DNA of 64,000 nucleotides from Bacteroidales bacterium (GTDB taxonomy: Bacteria; Bacteroidota; Bacteroidia; Bacteroidales; UBA7960), in contig PWNO01000069.1 of NCBI GenBank assembly GCA_003557765.1, forward strand, positions 8,602 through 72,601, in the 5' to 3' direction. Positions 41,580-50,379 of the stretch are shown piece by piece. Each line of letters begins with the position of its first letter. The first letter of the stretch is position 1. The notes beneath the pieces were generated by a model. The model was given only the letters and a program-made list of their open reading frames with translations. It was not told the origin of the DNA and made no database searches. The translations under genes were made by a program, and so were the position numbers.

Positions 41580-43025
41580 TCAAGCGCTTGCAGCAGGTTT
41601 TGTCCCTTCAATACGTTTGTCGAAAAAGACATCCATGGCCACGAGTATGGCCATCATGCCCCAGAAGGGCACGGATGCCTTGTCGGTATCGAGAAAGTTA
41701 TTCAAAAAACCATGTGTAAAATAGGTGATGAAGCCCAGGGTAAGGCTCAACGCAATGAGTCGCAACTCTCGTGTGGGTGCCTTTTTGTACAATTTGACGC
41801 CGGTAGCCAGTACGGCCAGGGCAAGCGCCACAAAGGAAACCATGCCGGGCATACCGCTCTCAGACAGCGGGCCAAAATATTCGCTGTGTGCATTACCCAG
41901 ATCGCCAAAATGGGTGGTGATAATGGTGTAGTCTTCCGATCGCTGGAAGGGCGCATAGACAAACTGGTAAGTTCCCGGACCCCAACCCAGCACGGGGCGC
42001 TCTTCAAACATCCGGTAGGCTGATCGCCAGCGGTTGATGCGTTCCAGATTAGAGGCATCGGTGGTGATGTTGGAGGCTGAGCGGATATGTTCGGCAAAGT
42101 CGGCCGACGACTCCTGTTGGTTACGCTCAAGATACATCACGATCTCAGCCTGGAAAAGATAGCCCACGCTGACAAGCAGCACCACAAGGGCCATCAGGAA
42201 CCTAAACCTGAGACGAAATGCAAGGATAATTAGTCCGACAGCAGCCACCATCAAGCTCAGCCAGCTGGCCCTGCTGTAACTAAATAAGATACCCATGCAC
42301 AGCACCAAAAACACAAGCAAAGCCATTCTTCTACTGAATACGCTGTTGGACCTGTTGAAGGTCATCACAGCAAAATAGGGGGCCACTAATGCCAGCACAG
42401 CCGAATATTGCGTGTGGTCATTAAAAAATGGATGGACAGCCCATACGTTCATCTGGCGCTCAAAGCCAACAGTGGCGTGTTTAGCAGTGGCAATGATGAC
42501 CACGATCACCAGAGCAGCTCCGAATAGCCACATGAACTGCTGCATCCGCCTGGGGTTTCTAAACATATAGATTCCCACAAAGAAAAAAGTGATCACAAAC
42601 CACATGCGGGCGACGAAAAATTTGGCTGAGACGACGAAGAGTTCACTCGAAATGGTGGTTATCAGCATCCATGATAAATTAATGATCAGAAAAATGGTCA
42701 CCGGATGCCGTAATATTTTCCTGTCGTAGTGTCCCTCATACAAGATACGCACTATGAAAAGCAGGAGGATGGCTACCATGATAGGTTCCGTAGGCATATT
42801 TACCGTGAAACCAAACTGATCAAAGCGCAGGTTGATGGATAGGGGCGTAAGGAAGGCCAGGATGAGGATTAGCTTATCAAGCGAAAAGAAAAACAGCAGC
42901 ATGATGCCCAGGGCGAAAGGCAGGGCATTGAGCAGGTACACCTCATGCAGGATCAAGTATATATTGACCGTCGCAAACAGCAGGCTGCCTGCATAGAACC
43001 ATATCAGCTTGTTTCCCGGTACCAC
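41580..43025 (-). CDS. O-antigen ligase / polymerase family protein
   Basis: 481-aa membrane protein with about eleven hydrophobic segments. The large periplasmic loop (about 320-410) contains RINRWRSAYRMFEERPVLGWGPGTY and HSEYFGPLSESGMPG, with the conserved WG-G and HxxY/E pattern of the Wzy/WaaL superfamily. It would ligate or polymerise surface polysaccharide. The start is a GTG 5 nt after the Wzz-like gene stop codon, indicating co-translation; it is the last gene of a flippase-Wzz-ligase group. Confidence 0.9.
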   Translation of the reverse strand: MVPGNKLIWFYAGSLLFATVNIYLILHEVYLLNALPFALGIMLLFFFSLDKLILILAFLTPLSINLRFDQFGFTVNMPTEPIMVAILLLFIVRILYEGHYDRKILRHPVTIFLIINLSWMLITTISSELFVVSAKFFVARMWFVITFFFVGIYMFRNPRRMQQFMWLFGAALVIVVIIATAKHATVGFERQMNVWAVHPFFNDHTQYSAVLALVAPYFAVMTFNRSNSVFSRRMALLVFLVLCMGILFSYSRASWLSLMVAAVGLIILAFRLRFRFLMALVVLLVSVGYLFQAEIVMYLERNQQESSADFAEHIRSASNITTDASNLERINRWRSAYRMFEERPVLGWGPGTYQFVYAPFQRSEDYTIITTHFGDLGNAHSEYFGPLSESGMPGMVSFVALALAVLATGVKLYKKAPTRELRLIALSLTLGFITYFTHGFLNNFLDTDKASVPFWGMMAILVAMDVFFDKRIEGTKPAASA

Positions 43026-43030
43026 GCGAA

Positions 43031-44071
43031 TCAGGACTTAGTGGGGTTCGCCGTCTTTGATTGGATAATGCCTTTACGGACGAGATTTTCATATACCGCA
43101 ATAATCATCACGCCCATAAATCCGGCTGCAAAGGTAGCGATGAAGACAATGAGCCAGCGGATGGGAAAAACCTTTCGCTCGGCTTCGAAAGCTTCATCCA
43201 GGACGAACTTAAAGGGAACAAAACTATCGAGGTCGGATTTGGCTTCCTGGTATCGCCGCTGAATCATGATCAGGTGCTCACTCACGTTTTCCAGGTACGC
43301 GGTATTAAACACATAAGCACCCCCGTGGTCACCAAGCAGGGCAAGTCGCTTGTCCAGCTGTTCCACTCCTTCCTGGTGACCGGCAGAGATGTCTTTGGCC
43401 AGCTGGCGGGTGAGCATCGAAGATTGTCCTTCCAAATCAAATACGCCCAGGTGCATGACCTGGCGCAAGGTATCCTCGGCTTCCTGTACCTGTTCGTGCA
43501 GGCGGTTCAGCTGGCGGCTGGCCACATCGTAGGCCAATTGGGCGCGGTCATAACGAAGCTCGTTCTGCACGGTGTCCACAAGGGCCGCCAGCTCATTGGC
43601 AATGTCGGCCGCCATAACCGGATCCTTGTCGCGCACACGGATCTCCACTGCACCATATTGTGTGCGCCGGAAATTGATGTTGCTGCGGTATTCTTCCATC
43701 AGCCGGGTATATTTGAAGCGCGCATCCTCGGGAATCTCATAATGATGAAGCAGATTGAAACGCGCTATGATACGGTCCCGGATATTGCCCGATTCCAGCA
43801 CCTGGAGCAACCGTTCGGCATCCTCCACCTCTCCGTAATCAAGAAAATCCTGGCGGGCAGCAGCACCGGCAAGGACTGACTGCGACACGCTGCCCCCCGT
43901 GGCCGGGAACATGGTTACTGTAGATTGAAATTTGGGCGTGATAAACCGCGGGCCACTGAAAATGGCTGAGCTGATGGCCGCAACGGCACAGATGATGAAC
44001 AAATGTTTCCACCAGCGAATGATAAACACAAACACATTGGTTGAATCAAATGCATTGTTGTCTCGATCCAT
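43031..44071 (-). CDS. Wzz/polysaccharide co-polymerase family protein
   Basis: 346 aa with two transmembrane helices near the ends: FIIRWWKHLFIICAVAAISSAIF (about 10-36) and IRWLIVFIATFAAGFMGVMII (about 302-326), flanking a long, helical, charged periplasmic region (about 60-295). This is the polysaccharide co-polymerase arrangement that sets chain length of O-antigen or exported glycan. There is no C-terminal tyrosine-kinase domain. It precedes the ligase gene by 5 nt and follows the flippase after 130 nt. Confidence 0.9.
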   Translation of the reverse strand: MDRDNNAFDSTNVFVFIIRWWKHLFIICAVAAISSAIFSGPRFITPKFQSTVTMFPATGGSVSQSVLAGAAARQDFLDYGEVEDAERLLQVLESGNIRDRIIARFNLLHHYEIPEDARFKYTRLMEEYRSNINFRRTQYGAVEIRVRDKDPVMAADIANELAALVDTVQNELRYDRAQLAYDVASRQLNRLHEQVQEAEDTLRQVMHLGVFDLEGQSSMLTRQLAKDISAGHQEGVEQLDKRLALLGDHGGAYVFNTAYLENVSEHLIMIQRRYQEAKSDLDSFVPFKFVLDEAFEAERKVFPIRWLIVFIATFAAGFMGVMIIAVYENLVRKGIIQSKTANPTKS

Positions 44072-44201
44072 GATATAGCTTATTAGTTGAATAATCTGTT
44101 AAATAACGGAAAAGAAAGCCCTCTTATTGACAAAATGGCGCCAAAGTTACGGAAAAATTTCTGCAACAGCCAAAGCACAATCCTGTCACCAGAGAAAACC
44201 A

Positions 44202-45686
44202 TCAGTCGCCACTATAGCGGATCAGCGCATAGACCTGCCTGAGGCTGATCAATGGAATCAGTAATGCCAGCAAAATACCTGATACGCCAAATGCAACCAG
44301 ACTATGCAGCCAGGGCAATGGCAGCTGCCGTGATAAATAGCCCAACAGAAAAAGTCCGGCAACGAATGCAAGCAATCGACCCAATAGCAGATAGTTTACC
44401 CTGAAACAAAACATCCTCGTCACAATAAGAACTTGTGTAATCGCCACCAGGATTTGTGTGAACAGGCTCGCCATTGCAGAACCAGTGGAAAACAACACGG
44501 GGATCAGTAATAAGTTAATCAGGATATTGAGCAGCATGCCTGCAAAGGCGACAATGTTGAGTTTCAATAAACTGCCGTTGGCGGTTAACAGGGTGCCAAA
44601 AACATAGGTGGTGGATATGGCCATAAAACAGGCCATCAGCAATGCAAAGACGCGCGCAGATTCTTCGATCCGATATGCAAACATTGCAGCGGTCTCCCCG
44701 GCATGCATGGGATAAAGCATGCGCATCAGTTCCGTGTTGTAATAAAAAGCGGCCACCGCTACCATGATGGCCGGCGTGATGATCAGGGTAAATGAAAGTT
44801 TTACCAGTTCCTCCAGAGGCTGTTTTTGCTTGATCATCCGGGCAAAGATGGGCAGTAAAAGTACGGCAAAAAGATAAGCAATCATATTGGCCGCATCCAG
44901 CAAGCGATAAGCCGATGCATATATGCCGCTGAACCGCGCACCTTCATCACCGAGCAGCCTTTCCAGCATCACGCTGTCTATGCGGTTATAGAATGTCATC
45001 AACAAAACCAGCACCGCAAAAGGGAAGCTTTTCCTGATAATAGCCAGAAAGAAGGGAATGTTCCAGTTTAACCGCAACCATTTTTTTCTGGTGTGCTGCA
45101 TAACGAGCAGGAAAGTGATGATCACGGAAATCGCATAACCTGCCGTTTGGGCATACACAAAATACTGTATCCGGAATTCGTCAACCACATTACCCCATAA
45201 CAGCAAGCTGCATAAGAGGATCATCAGCACGCGGTCGAGCACCGAGATCATGGCATCCGTACGAAACAGGTGCAAACCGCCTAAATTTGAACGCAAATAA
45301 AGAATAAAGCTGAGCAGAAACTGGTTGACTGCCAGAAAGACAAGCAACCTGATCTGCTCCTTGGAATAATCGATAATAAAAGCAAACGAAAAAGTGAACA
45401 GGACATAGAGGACAAAAAGCAATAATTTGAGCACCAATATATTCGAAAGGAATTTGGTCAGCAGCTGCCGGTTTTGCGCAATGCTTTTGTTGTTAAAGTT
45501 GGTAATGCCCGCGTCAAGCAAGATATTGAACAGAAAAGAAAAGTTGAATACGGCAAAATAGAAGCCATACTCTTCGGCACCCACTGTGTTCTGTACGGTT
45601 CTGTCAATACCCAGGATCCAGAAAGGCTTGATCAGCAAATTCAGGATCATCAGCAGGACCAGGTTTTTTATGAATTTCCCCTGCAT
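44202..45686 (-). CDS. Polysaccharide flippase (Wzx-like, MOP superfamily)
   Basis: 494 aa with about fourteen hydrophobic helices in the Wzx/MATE layout. It begins GKFIKNLVLLMILNLLIKPFWILGIDRTVQNTVG, the typical N-terminal helix with conserved GxxxYG-like downstream EEYGFYFAVF. It would flip undecaprenyl-linked oligosaccharide across the inner membrane. The open frame continues to 45749, but the Met at 45686 gives the normal start. It heads the minus-strand group with Wzz and ligase genes; no glycosyltransferase is present in the window beside them. Confidence 0.9.
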   Translation of the reverse strand: MQGKFIKNLVLLMILNLLIKPFWILGIDRTVQNTVGAEEYGFYFAVFNFSFLFNILLDAGITNFNNKSIAQNRQLLTKFLSNILVLKLLLFVLYVLFTFSFAFIIDYSKEQIRLLVFLAVNQFLLSFILYLRSNLGGLHLFRTDAMISVLDRVLMILLCSLLLWGNVVDEFRIQYFVYAQTAGYAISVIITFLLVMQHTRKKWLRLNWNIPFFLAIIRKSFPFAVLVLLMTFYNRIDSVMLERLLGDEGARFSGIYASAYRLLDAANMIAYLFAVLLLPIFARMIKQKQPLEELVKLSFTLIITPAIMVAVAAFYYNTELMRMLYPMHAGETAAMFAYRIEESARVFALLMACFMAISTTYVFGTLLTANGSLLKLNIVAFAGMLLNILINLLLIPVLFSTGSAMASLFTQILVAITQVLIVTRMFCFRVNYLLLGRLLAFVAGLFLLGYLSRQLPLPWLHSLVAFGVSGILLALLIPLISLRQVYALIRYSGD

Positions 45687-45910
45687 GCCATTGACGCGTT
45701 GATGGTTAGAAGAAAAAGTGAGCAGATAGGCTACCCGTACAGTCCTCAAATTTAGTAACTTTTATTCACAGTCAACAATCCATGCCATTATGAAACGTGC
45801 ACAAAAGGATTTTTGTAACCTGGAATAATGAGTGTCATTTATAGGGTTTTTTGGGCCTTCGGCATCTGCGATAAATAAAAACGGATAAAACCCATATGCC
45901 TGATTTGTTT

Positions 45911-45918
45911 TATTTTTG
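45911..45918 (+). promoter_or_regulatory. -7 promoter box (TATTTTTG) of the DUF2027 gene
   Basis: Exact TAnnTTTG match 70 nt upstream of the ATG at 45989. No -33 TTG at the usual distance. Confidence 0.4.
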
Positions 45919-45988
45919 CACAATAATTGATAGGATATAAATAATGCGGGGCTTTTGGCGTTATCCTAAGGGAAAAAAGTAAAGACAG

Positions 45989-46615
45989 ATGAAGTTTAAG
46001 GAAGGCGACAAGGTATTGTTTTTGAATGAGAAAGGCGGTGGCATTGTCACCCGGGTGGTGGATGAGGAGATTGTTCATGTATCCATTGAAGATGGGTTCG
46101 AGATCCCCTATGCTGTGGGTGACCTGATCAAAACGGGATATGAAGAGGCGCAAACAGTTTCACGGAAATATGAGCAAGCTGCTGACACCAGCAAGCAAAG
46201 CCGGTTGAAAATGCTTACCCACCAGGCGGTCAATATCCCCGAAGCTATATTTCTGGCTATGGTGCCTCGCAACCAGGATCAGGTGCTGACTGGTACGATG
46301 GATTTTTATGTGGTGAACCACACCGCTTACACCATGTATTTCAGCCTGATGGTTAGCAAGTCCGGCCAATTCAAAGGCATTGCTTCCGGCAGCATTGCAC
46401 CCAGTTCGAGACATCATCTGGGCAAAGTGGAACGCGCAGAGATCGAAGACTGGAATCATTCGCTGCTGCAAGCCGTTTTTTACCAGGAGGGCAAGACTGA
46501 GCCACGGGAGCCCATAAACCGCCACATCATGTTTAAACCGGTAAAGATTTATAAGGAAGAGAGTTTTGCATTCAATCCGCTATTACACCAAAAAGCATAT
46601 ATGGTGGAAGTGTAA
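45989..46615 (+). CDS. DUF2027 protein lacking the usual Smr domain
   Basis: 208 aa. It opens FKEGDKVLFLNEKGGGIVTRVVDEEIVHVSIEDGFEIPY in pieces typical of DUF2027, followed by a beta-rich middle domain (about 80-205; FYVVNHTAYTMYFSL, FNPLLHQKAYMVEV). Relatives I know of are around 340 aa and carry a C-terminal Smr domain (LDLHG ... HGxGxG). Here the reading frame stops at the domain boundary with TAATAG, and a GACAAAAAG repeat begins at once. No Smr-like sequence is visible in the 100 nt before the RNase P RNA. It may therefore be a truncated gene that keeps a stable core. Confidence 0.85.
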   Translation: MKFKEGDKVLFLNEKGGGIVTRVVDEEIVHVSIEDGFEIPYAVGDLIKTGYEEAQTVSRKYEQAADTSKQSRLKMLTHQAVNIPEAIFLAMVPRNQDQVLTGTMDFYVVNHTAYTMYFSLMVSKSGQFKGIASGSIAPSSRHHLGKVERAEIEDWNHSLLQAVFYQEGKTEPREPINRHIMFKPVKIYKEESFAFNPLLHQKAYMVEV

Positions 46616-46616
46616 T

Positions 46617-46662
46617 AGGACAAAAAGACAAAAAGACGAAAGGATAAAAGGACAAAAGTTCC
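46617..46662. repeat. GACAAAAAG-type short tandem repeat
   Basis: Units ggacaaaaa, gacaaaaa, gacgaaa, ggataaaa, ggacaaaa follow the stop codon of the DUF2027 gene directly. Same family as 29630-29678 and 59798-59838. Confidence 0.85.
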
Positions 46663-46711
46663 AGAGGTTATAGGGTACATTTTTTGTCATTTTGTCATTT
46701 GAGACGTTCAT

Positions 46712-47094
46712 ACAAGAGGCAGGTTGTCCTGTCGCGTTCTGCTCCGGGCAGAATGAGGAAAGTCCGGGCAACACAGAGCAGCATACTTCCTAACGGGAAG
46801 CCGGCCTGCATGACAGGCTGCGAGAAAGTGCCGCAGAAAATTACCGCCTAAGCCCGGTTTTTCCGGGCCGGTAAGGGTGAAAACGTGAGGTAAGAGCTCA
46901 CGCCTTGTTTGGGTGACCAGACAAGGGGGTAAACCTTATGCGTTGAAAGGCCAAATATACCGGGGCCCGAGGGTGGCTCGCCCGATCCCGGAGGGTAGGC
47001 CGATAGAGGCAGCATGTGAATACTGCCCCAGATAAATGACAGGAAACACGCAATAGGCGTGCGACAGAACCCGGCTTACAGGCCTGCCTCTTGT
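46712..47094 (+). ncRNA. rnpB: RNase P RNA (type A)
   Basis: The catalytic RNA that removes the 5' leader from tRNA precursors. The terminal P1 helix pairs ACAAGAGGCAGG (46712-46723) with CCTGCCTCTTGT (47083-47094). The conserved core GAGGAAAGTCCGGGC is near 46752-46766, AGGGTGAAAACGTGAGGTAAGAG near 46874, and the 3' core AGATAAATGACAG ... ACAGAACCCGGCTTA spans about 47031-47078. The length of about 383 nt is normal for bacterial type A. A T-rich tract (47096-47105) follows. Both core motifs are exact or nearly so, so the call is secure; exact ends are taken from P1. Confidence 0.97.
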
Positions 47095-47209
47095 TCTTTT
47101 TTTTTACCCGCATGACTGACATATGCGGAAGTCGCCCTGGTCAGGACATCTTGATAACATGACATATGGAAAGTAATACACAGGTAACTAAGATATATTT
47201 AAATCCATC

Positions 47210-50200
47210 ATGATCCGTCACATTATTATTGCATTGCTTGCCATCCTGCTTGGCCTGCCTTTTGCGGCGCAATCCCAGCAAACAAAAGCATATGAAGATC
47301 CCGGCGCAACCTATCGTGCCGCCCTGGACCTCTTTAACAAAGGGAAATATGGTGCTGCCAGACAATTATTTCTGGAAGTAGCTGAACAGGTTGAAGATCC
47401 ATATGATGAAGTCAGGGCCAGCGCCCGCCTGTATGCCGCTGTCAGCGCATCAGAACTGTTTAACCCGGATGCAGCCACACAGCTGAAGGCTTTTCTTGAC
47501 GACCATCCCACACATGCCGGAAGAGATATCGCCTGGTTCCATCTTGGAAACCTGAATTACCGGGATCGGAATTATGCAGAAGCCATCAACTGGTACACCA
47601 GGCTGTATGGCACAAGAATGGATCGTAAAAAACTTGATGCGTTCTATTTCAGATTAGGGTACAGCCACCTCATGGAAGAAAATTTCCGGGAAGCTGGCCC
47701 CTTATTCGGGCAGATTCAGGATCCGGAATCGATGTATTATGCCCCGGCAAGTTATTATTATGGGCATATTGCTTACCTTAACGGTAATTTCGACAATGCC
47801 ATTGCAGCATTTGAACGCATCATAAATGATCGCAACTTTGGCCAGCTGATCCCGTACTACATCATCCACATCTATTTTCTGAAAGAAGATTATGATGCCT
47901 TGCTTACCCATGCACCGGCACTATACGAAGAGGCGATCCCTCGTCGCACACCGGAAATTGCCCGTCTGATCGGAGAGGCACATGTGGAAAAGGGCGCATA
48001 TGCAGAAGCCATTCCCTACCTGCAGGAATACCTCGACCATGCAGGCAGAAGGGCCGACAGGAAGGATCATTATCAGATGGGCTATGTACTTTACGCCTTA
48101 GGACAATACGAGCAAGCCATCTCCCATCTGGAAAATGCCACGGCAGAAGAAGACAGCCTGTCGCAAAACGCCTACTTCCATCTCGCATCAGCTTACCTAA
48201 AAACAAATCAGAAACGTTTTGCCCGAAATGCCTTCATGCAAGCCCACCAAATGGACTTCGACAAAGACATCCAGCGGGAATCCCTTTTCAGTTACGCCTT
48301 GCTCTCGCTGGAACTGTCCATGGACCCGCATAATGAAGCCATCCTTTCATTCCAGAAATATATTGATCATTATCCGGACTCTCCCCGCATCCATGAAGCC
48401 TATGAATACCTCATCGACCTGTACCTGACCACCAGAAATTACCGCGATGCCCTGGCCTCACTTGAGTCCATTAACCATGACACCAGGCGATTGCGTGAGG
48501 CATACCAGCGGGTCAGCTACCTGAGAGGCGTTGAGCTGTTTAATAACCGCGACTTTTCTGGCGCCATCAGCCATTTTGAAAAAGTGCGACGCTATAGTGA
48601 CAATAGCCACTTTGTGGCCTCCAGCCTTTACTGGGAAGGAGAAGCACATTACAGACTTGGGGATTTCAGCCGGGCAATTTCCACCCACCAGGAATTCCTG
48701 AGAAGTCCGGGCGCCTTCTCCCTCGACTTGTATCACCAGGCACATTATACCATCGGATATGCCTGGTTCAAGAAAGAATCGTGGTCACCGGCCATTACTG
48801 CATTTCGCAATTTTATCGCTGCTGACAATCAGGACCCCAGGCTAATGAATGACGCCCTGCTTCGCACGGCTGACGCATATTTTGTCAGCCAGCAATATCA
48901 GCAGGCGATGAATTTTTACGACAGGGCGATCCGCATGGACGTGCTTGATACCGACTATGCAGTGTATCAAAAAGGCCTGGTCTATGGCATCATGGGAAAT
49001 ATTGAAGAAAAGATCAGGACACTGCAAGGATTCCTTGCTAACTTTCCGGCCTCAGGTTTCCGTGACGATGCCCACTACGAAATAGGAAACAGCTGGCTCC
49101 TGCTGAATGAAAACGCCAGGGCCCGGCAATATTTTTATGACATCCTGGAGCATCATCCCGGAAGTGCCTATGCACAAAGTGCCAGGCTGAAGATCGGACT
49201 GATTTATTACAATGAAAATGAAGATGACAAGGCACTGGAAACCTTCAAAAAGGTGGTAGAAGATTATCCGGGAACCTCACAGGCTGAAGAAGCATTGGCT
49301 GCCATGCGCATCATTTATGTCGAGCTGGATCGCGTACCTGAATTTGTGCGCTTTACAGAAGAGGTTGGCATCGCCGACCTCACAGAGGCCGAAGAAGACT
49401 CACTGATTTACCAGGCAGCCGAAAACCGCTATATGCAAGGCGACTGCGCCAGTGCCATTCAAAGCTTTAACAATTATCTAACCCAGTTTCCCAATGGCAT
49501 CTTTGCCGCCAATGCCCATTATTACCGCTCAGAATGCCTCTACAGGGGTAATGAAACGGCCCAGGCCCTTGAAGGCTATGAATACATTATTGATGGCTCA
49601 CATCGCATGTTTTTGGAAAACTCCCTGATGCGGGCAGCAGGAATAAGATTCGACAAAGGCGATTATGAGATCGCCCGCAGACACTTTGCGCAATTGGAGG
49701 ATGTATCAGAAGACCGGAATAACATCCTCAGCTCCCGCAAAGGACAAATGCGCAGCCATTATCATCTGGGCAACAGCGAAGAGGCCATCACCAAGGCCGG
49801 GGAAGTACTGGAATACGACAGGTTGTCTCAGGACGACAGACAGGAAGCCTGGTTTATTAAAGCATCTTCTGCAAAAATAATCGGAGATACCGGTACGGCC
49901 CGGGAAGCTTTTGAAAAAGTGGCAGGCATCACCGAAAACAGGATGGCGGCTGAAGCACGATACAACCTGGCACGCATCACTTTCCGGCAAGGCCAATACG
50001 AGGAAGCCGAAGAGGAGATCTTCTCCTATACCGGAAAATTATCTGCTTACGATTATTGGCTGGCCAGGATCCTGCTGCTACTTGCTGATGTCTATATCGA
50101 AACAGACAATGCCTTCCAGGCTACACATACCCTTAACAGCATCATCGATAATTATGATGGTGAAGACCTTAGGCAAGAGGCCCGGGAAAAGCTGACCTTC

Positions 50201-50272
50201 ATAGAAGAACATCTGGAGGCACCTGATGAAACGGAGGAAGAGGATGTGATCGAGATTGACCTGGAGCAATAA
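47210..50272 (+). CDS. Large exported tetratricopeptide-repeat protein
   Basis: 1020 aa with a signal peptide (about 1-23, ending AAQSQ). The mature protein is filled with TPR-type helix pairs: YAEAINWYTRLYG, FDNAIAAFERI, YEQAISHLENATAEEDS, FSRAISTHQEFLRSPG, DDKALETFKKVVEDYPGTSQAEEAL and others, about twenty or more repeats with YPDSP-like turns seen in BamD/YbgF-type TPRs. The C-terminus is acidic (DETEEEDVIEID). It is probably a periplasmic or outer-membrane scaffold. It is followed after 107 nt by an outer-membrane barrel gene, and I recall such TPR-barrel pairs in other Bacteroidota; the function is unknown. Confidence 0.92.
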   Translation: MIRHIIIALLAILLGLPFAAQSQQTKAYEDPGATYRAALDLFNKGKYGAARQLFLEVAEQVEDPYDEVRASARLYAAVSASELFNPDAATQLKAFLDDHPTHAGRDIAWFHLGNLNYRDRNYAEAINWYTRLYGTRMDRKKLDAFYFRLGYSHLMEENFREAGPLFGQIQDPESMYYAPASYYYGHIAYLNGNFDNAIAAFERIINDRNFGQLIPYYIIHIYFLKEDYDALLTHAPALYEEAIPRRTPEIARLIGEAHVEKGAYAEAIPYLQEYLDHAGRRADRKDHYQMGYVLYALGQYEQAISHLENATAEEDSLSQNAYFHLASAYLKTNQKRFARNAFMQAHQMDFDKDIQRESLFSYALLSLELSMDPHNEAILSFQKYIDHYPDSPRIHEAYEYLIDLYLTTRNYRDALASLESINHDTRRLREAYQRVSYLRGVELFNNRDFSGAISHFEKVRRYSDNSHFVASSLYWEGEAHYRLGDFSRAISTHQEFLRSPGAFSLDLYHQAHYTIGYAWFKKESWSPAITAFRNFIAADNQDPRLMNDALLRTADAYFVSQQYQQAMNFYDRAIRMDVLDTDYAVYQKGLVYGIMGNIEEKIRTLQGFLANFPASGFRDDAHYEIGNSWLLLNENARARQYFYDILEHHPGSAYAQSARLKIGLIYYNENEDDKALETFKKVVEDYPGTSQAEEALAAMRIIYVELDRVPEFVRFTEEVGIADLTEAEEDSLIYQAAENRYMQGDCASAIQSFNNYLTQFPNGIFAANAHYYRSECLYRGNETAQALEGYEYIIDGSHRMFLENSLMRAAGIRFDKGDYEIARRHFAQLEDVSEDRNNILSSRKGQMRSHYHLGNSEEAITKAGEVLEYDRLSQDDRQEAWFIKASSAKIIGDTGTAREAFEKVAGITENRMAAEARYNLARITFRQGQYEEAEEEIFSYTGKLSAYDYWLARILLLLADVYIETDNAFQATHTLNSIIDNYDGEDLRQEAREKLTFIEEHLEAPDETEEEDVIEIDLEQ

Positions 50273-50300
50273 TAGGCTTGCAGTTTTGGGATTGGGCTTC

Positions 50301-50375
50301 GAGATAGCCAAAAGCCATAAGCAGACATTTCGACTTTTTGACATTTTGCCATTTTGCCATTTTGACATTATAATA
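50301..50375. repeat. Mixed intergenic repeat (AGCCAAAAGCC and CATTTTGC units)
   Basis: agatagccaaaagccataag is followed by ctttttgacattttgccattttgccattttgacatta, which is the complement of the GACAAAA family. It fills the gap between the TPR and barrel genes. Confidence 0.75.
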
Positions 50376-50379
50376 AGAC

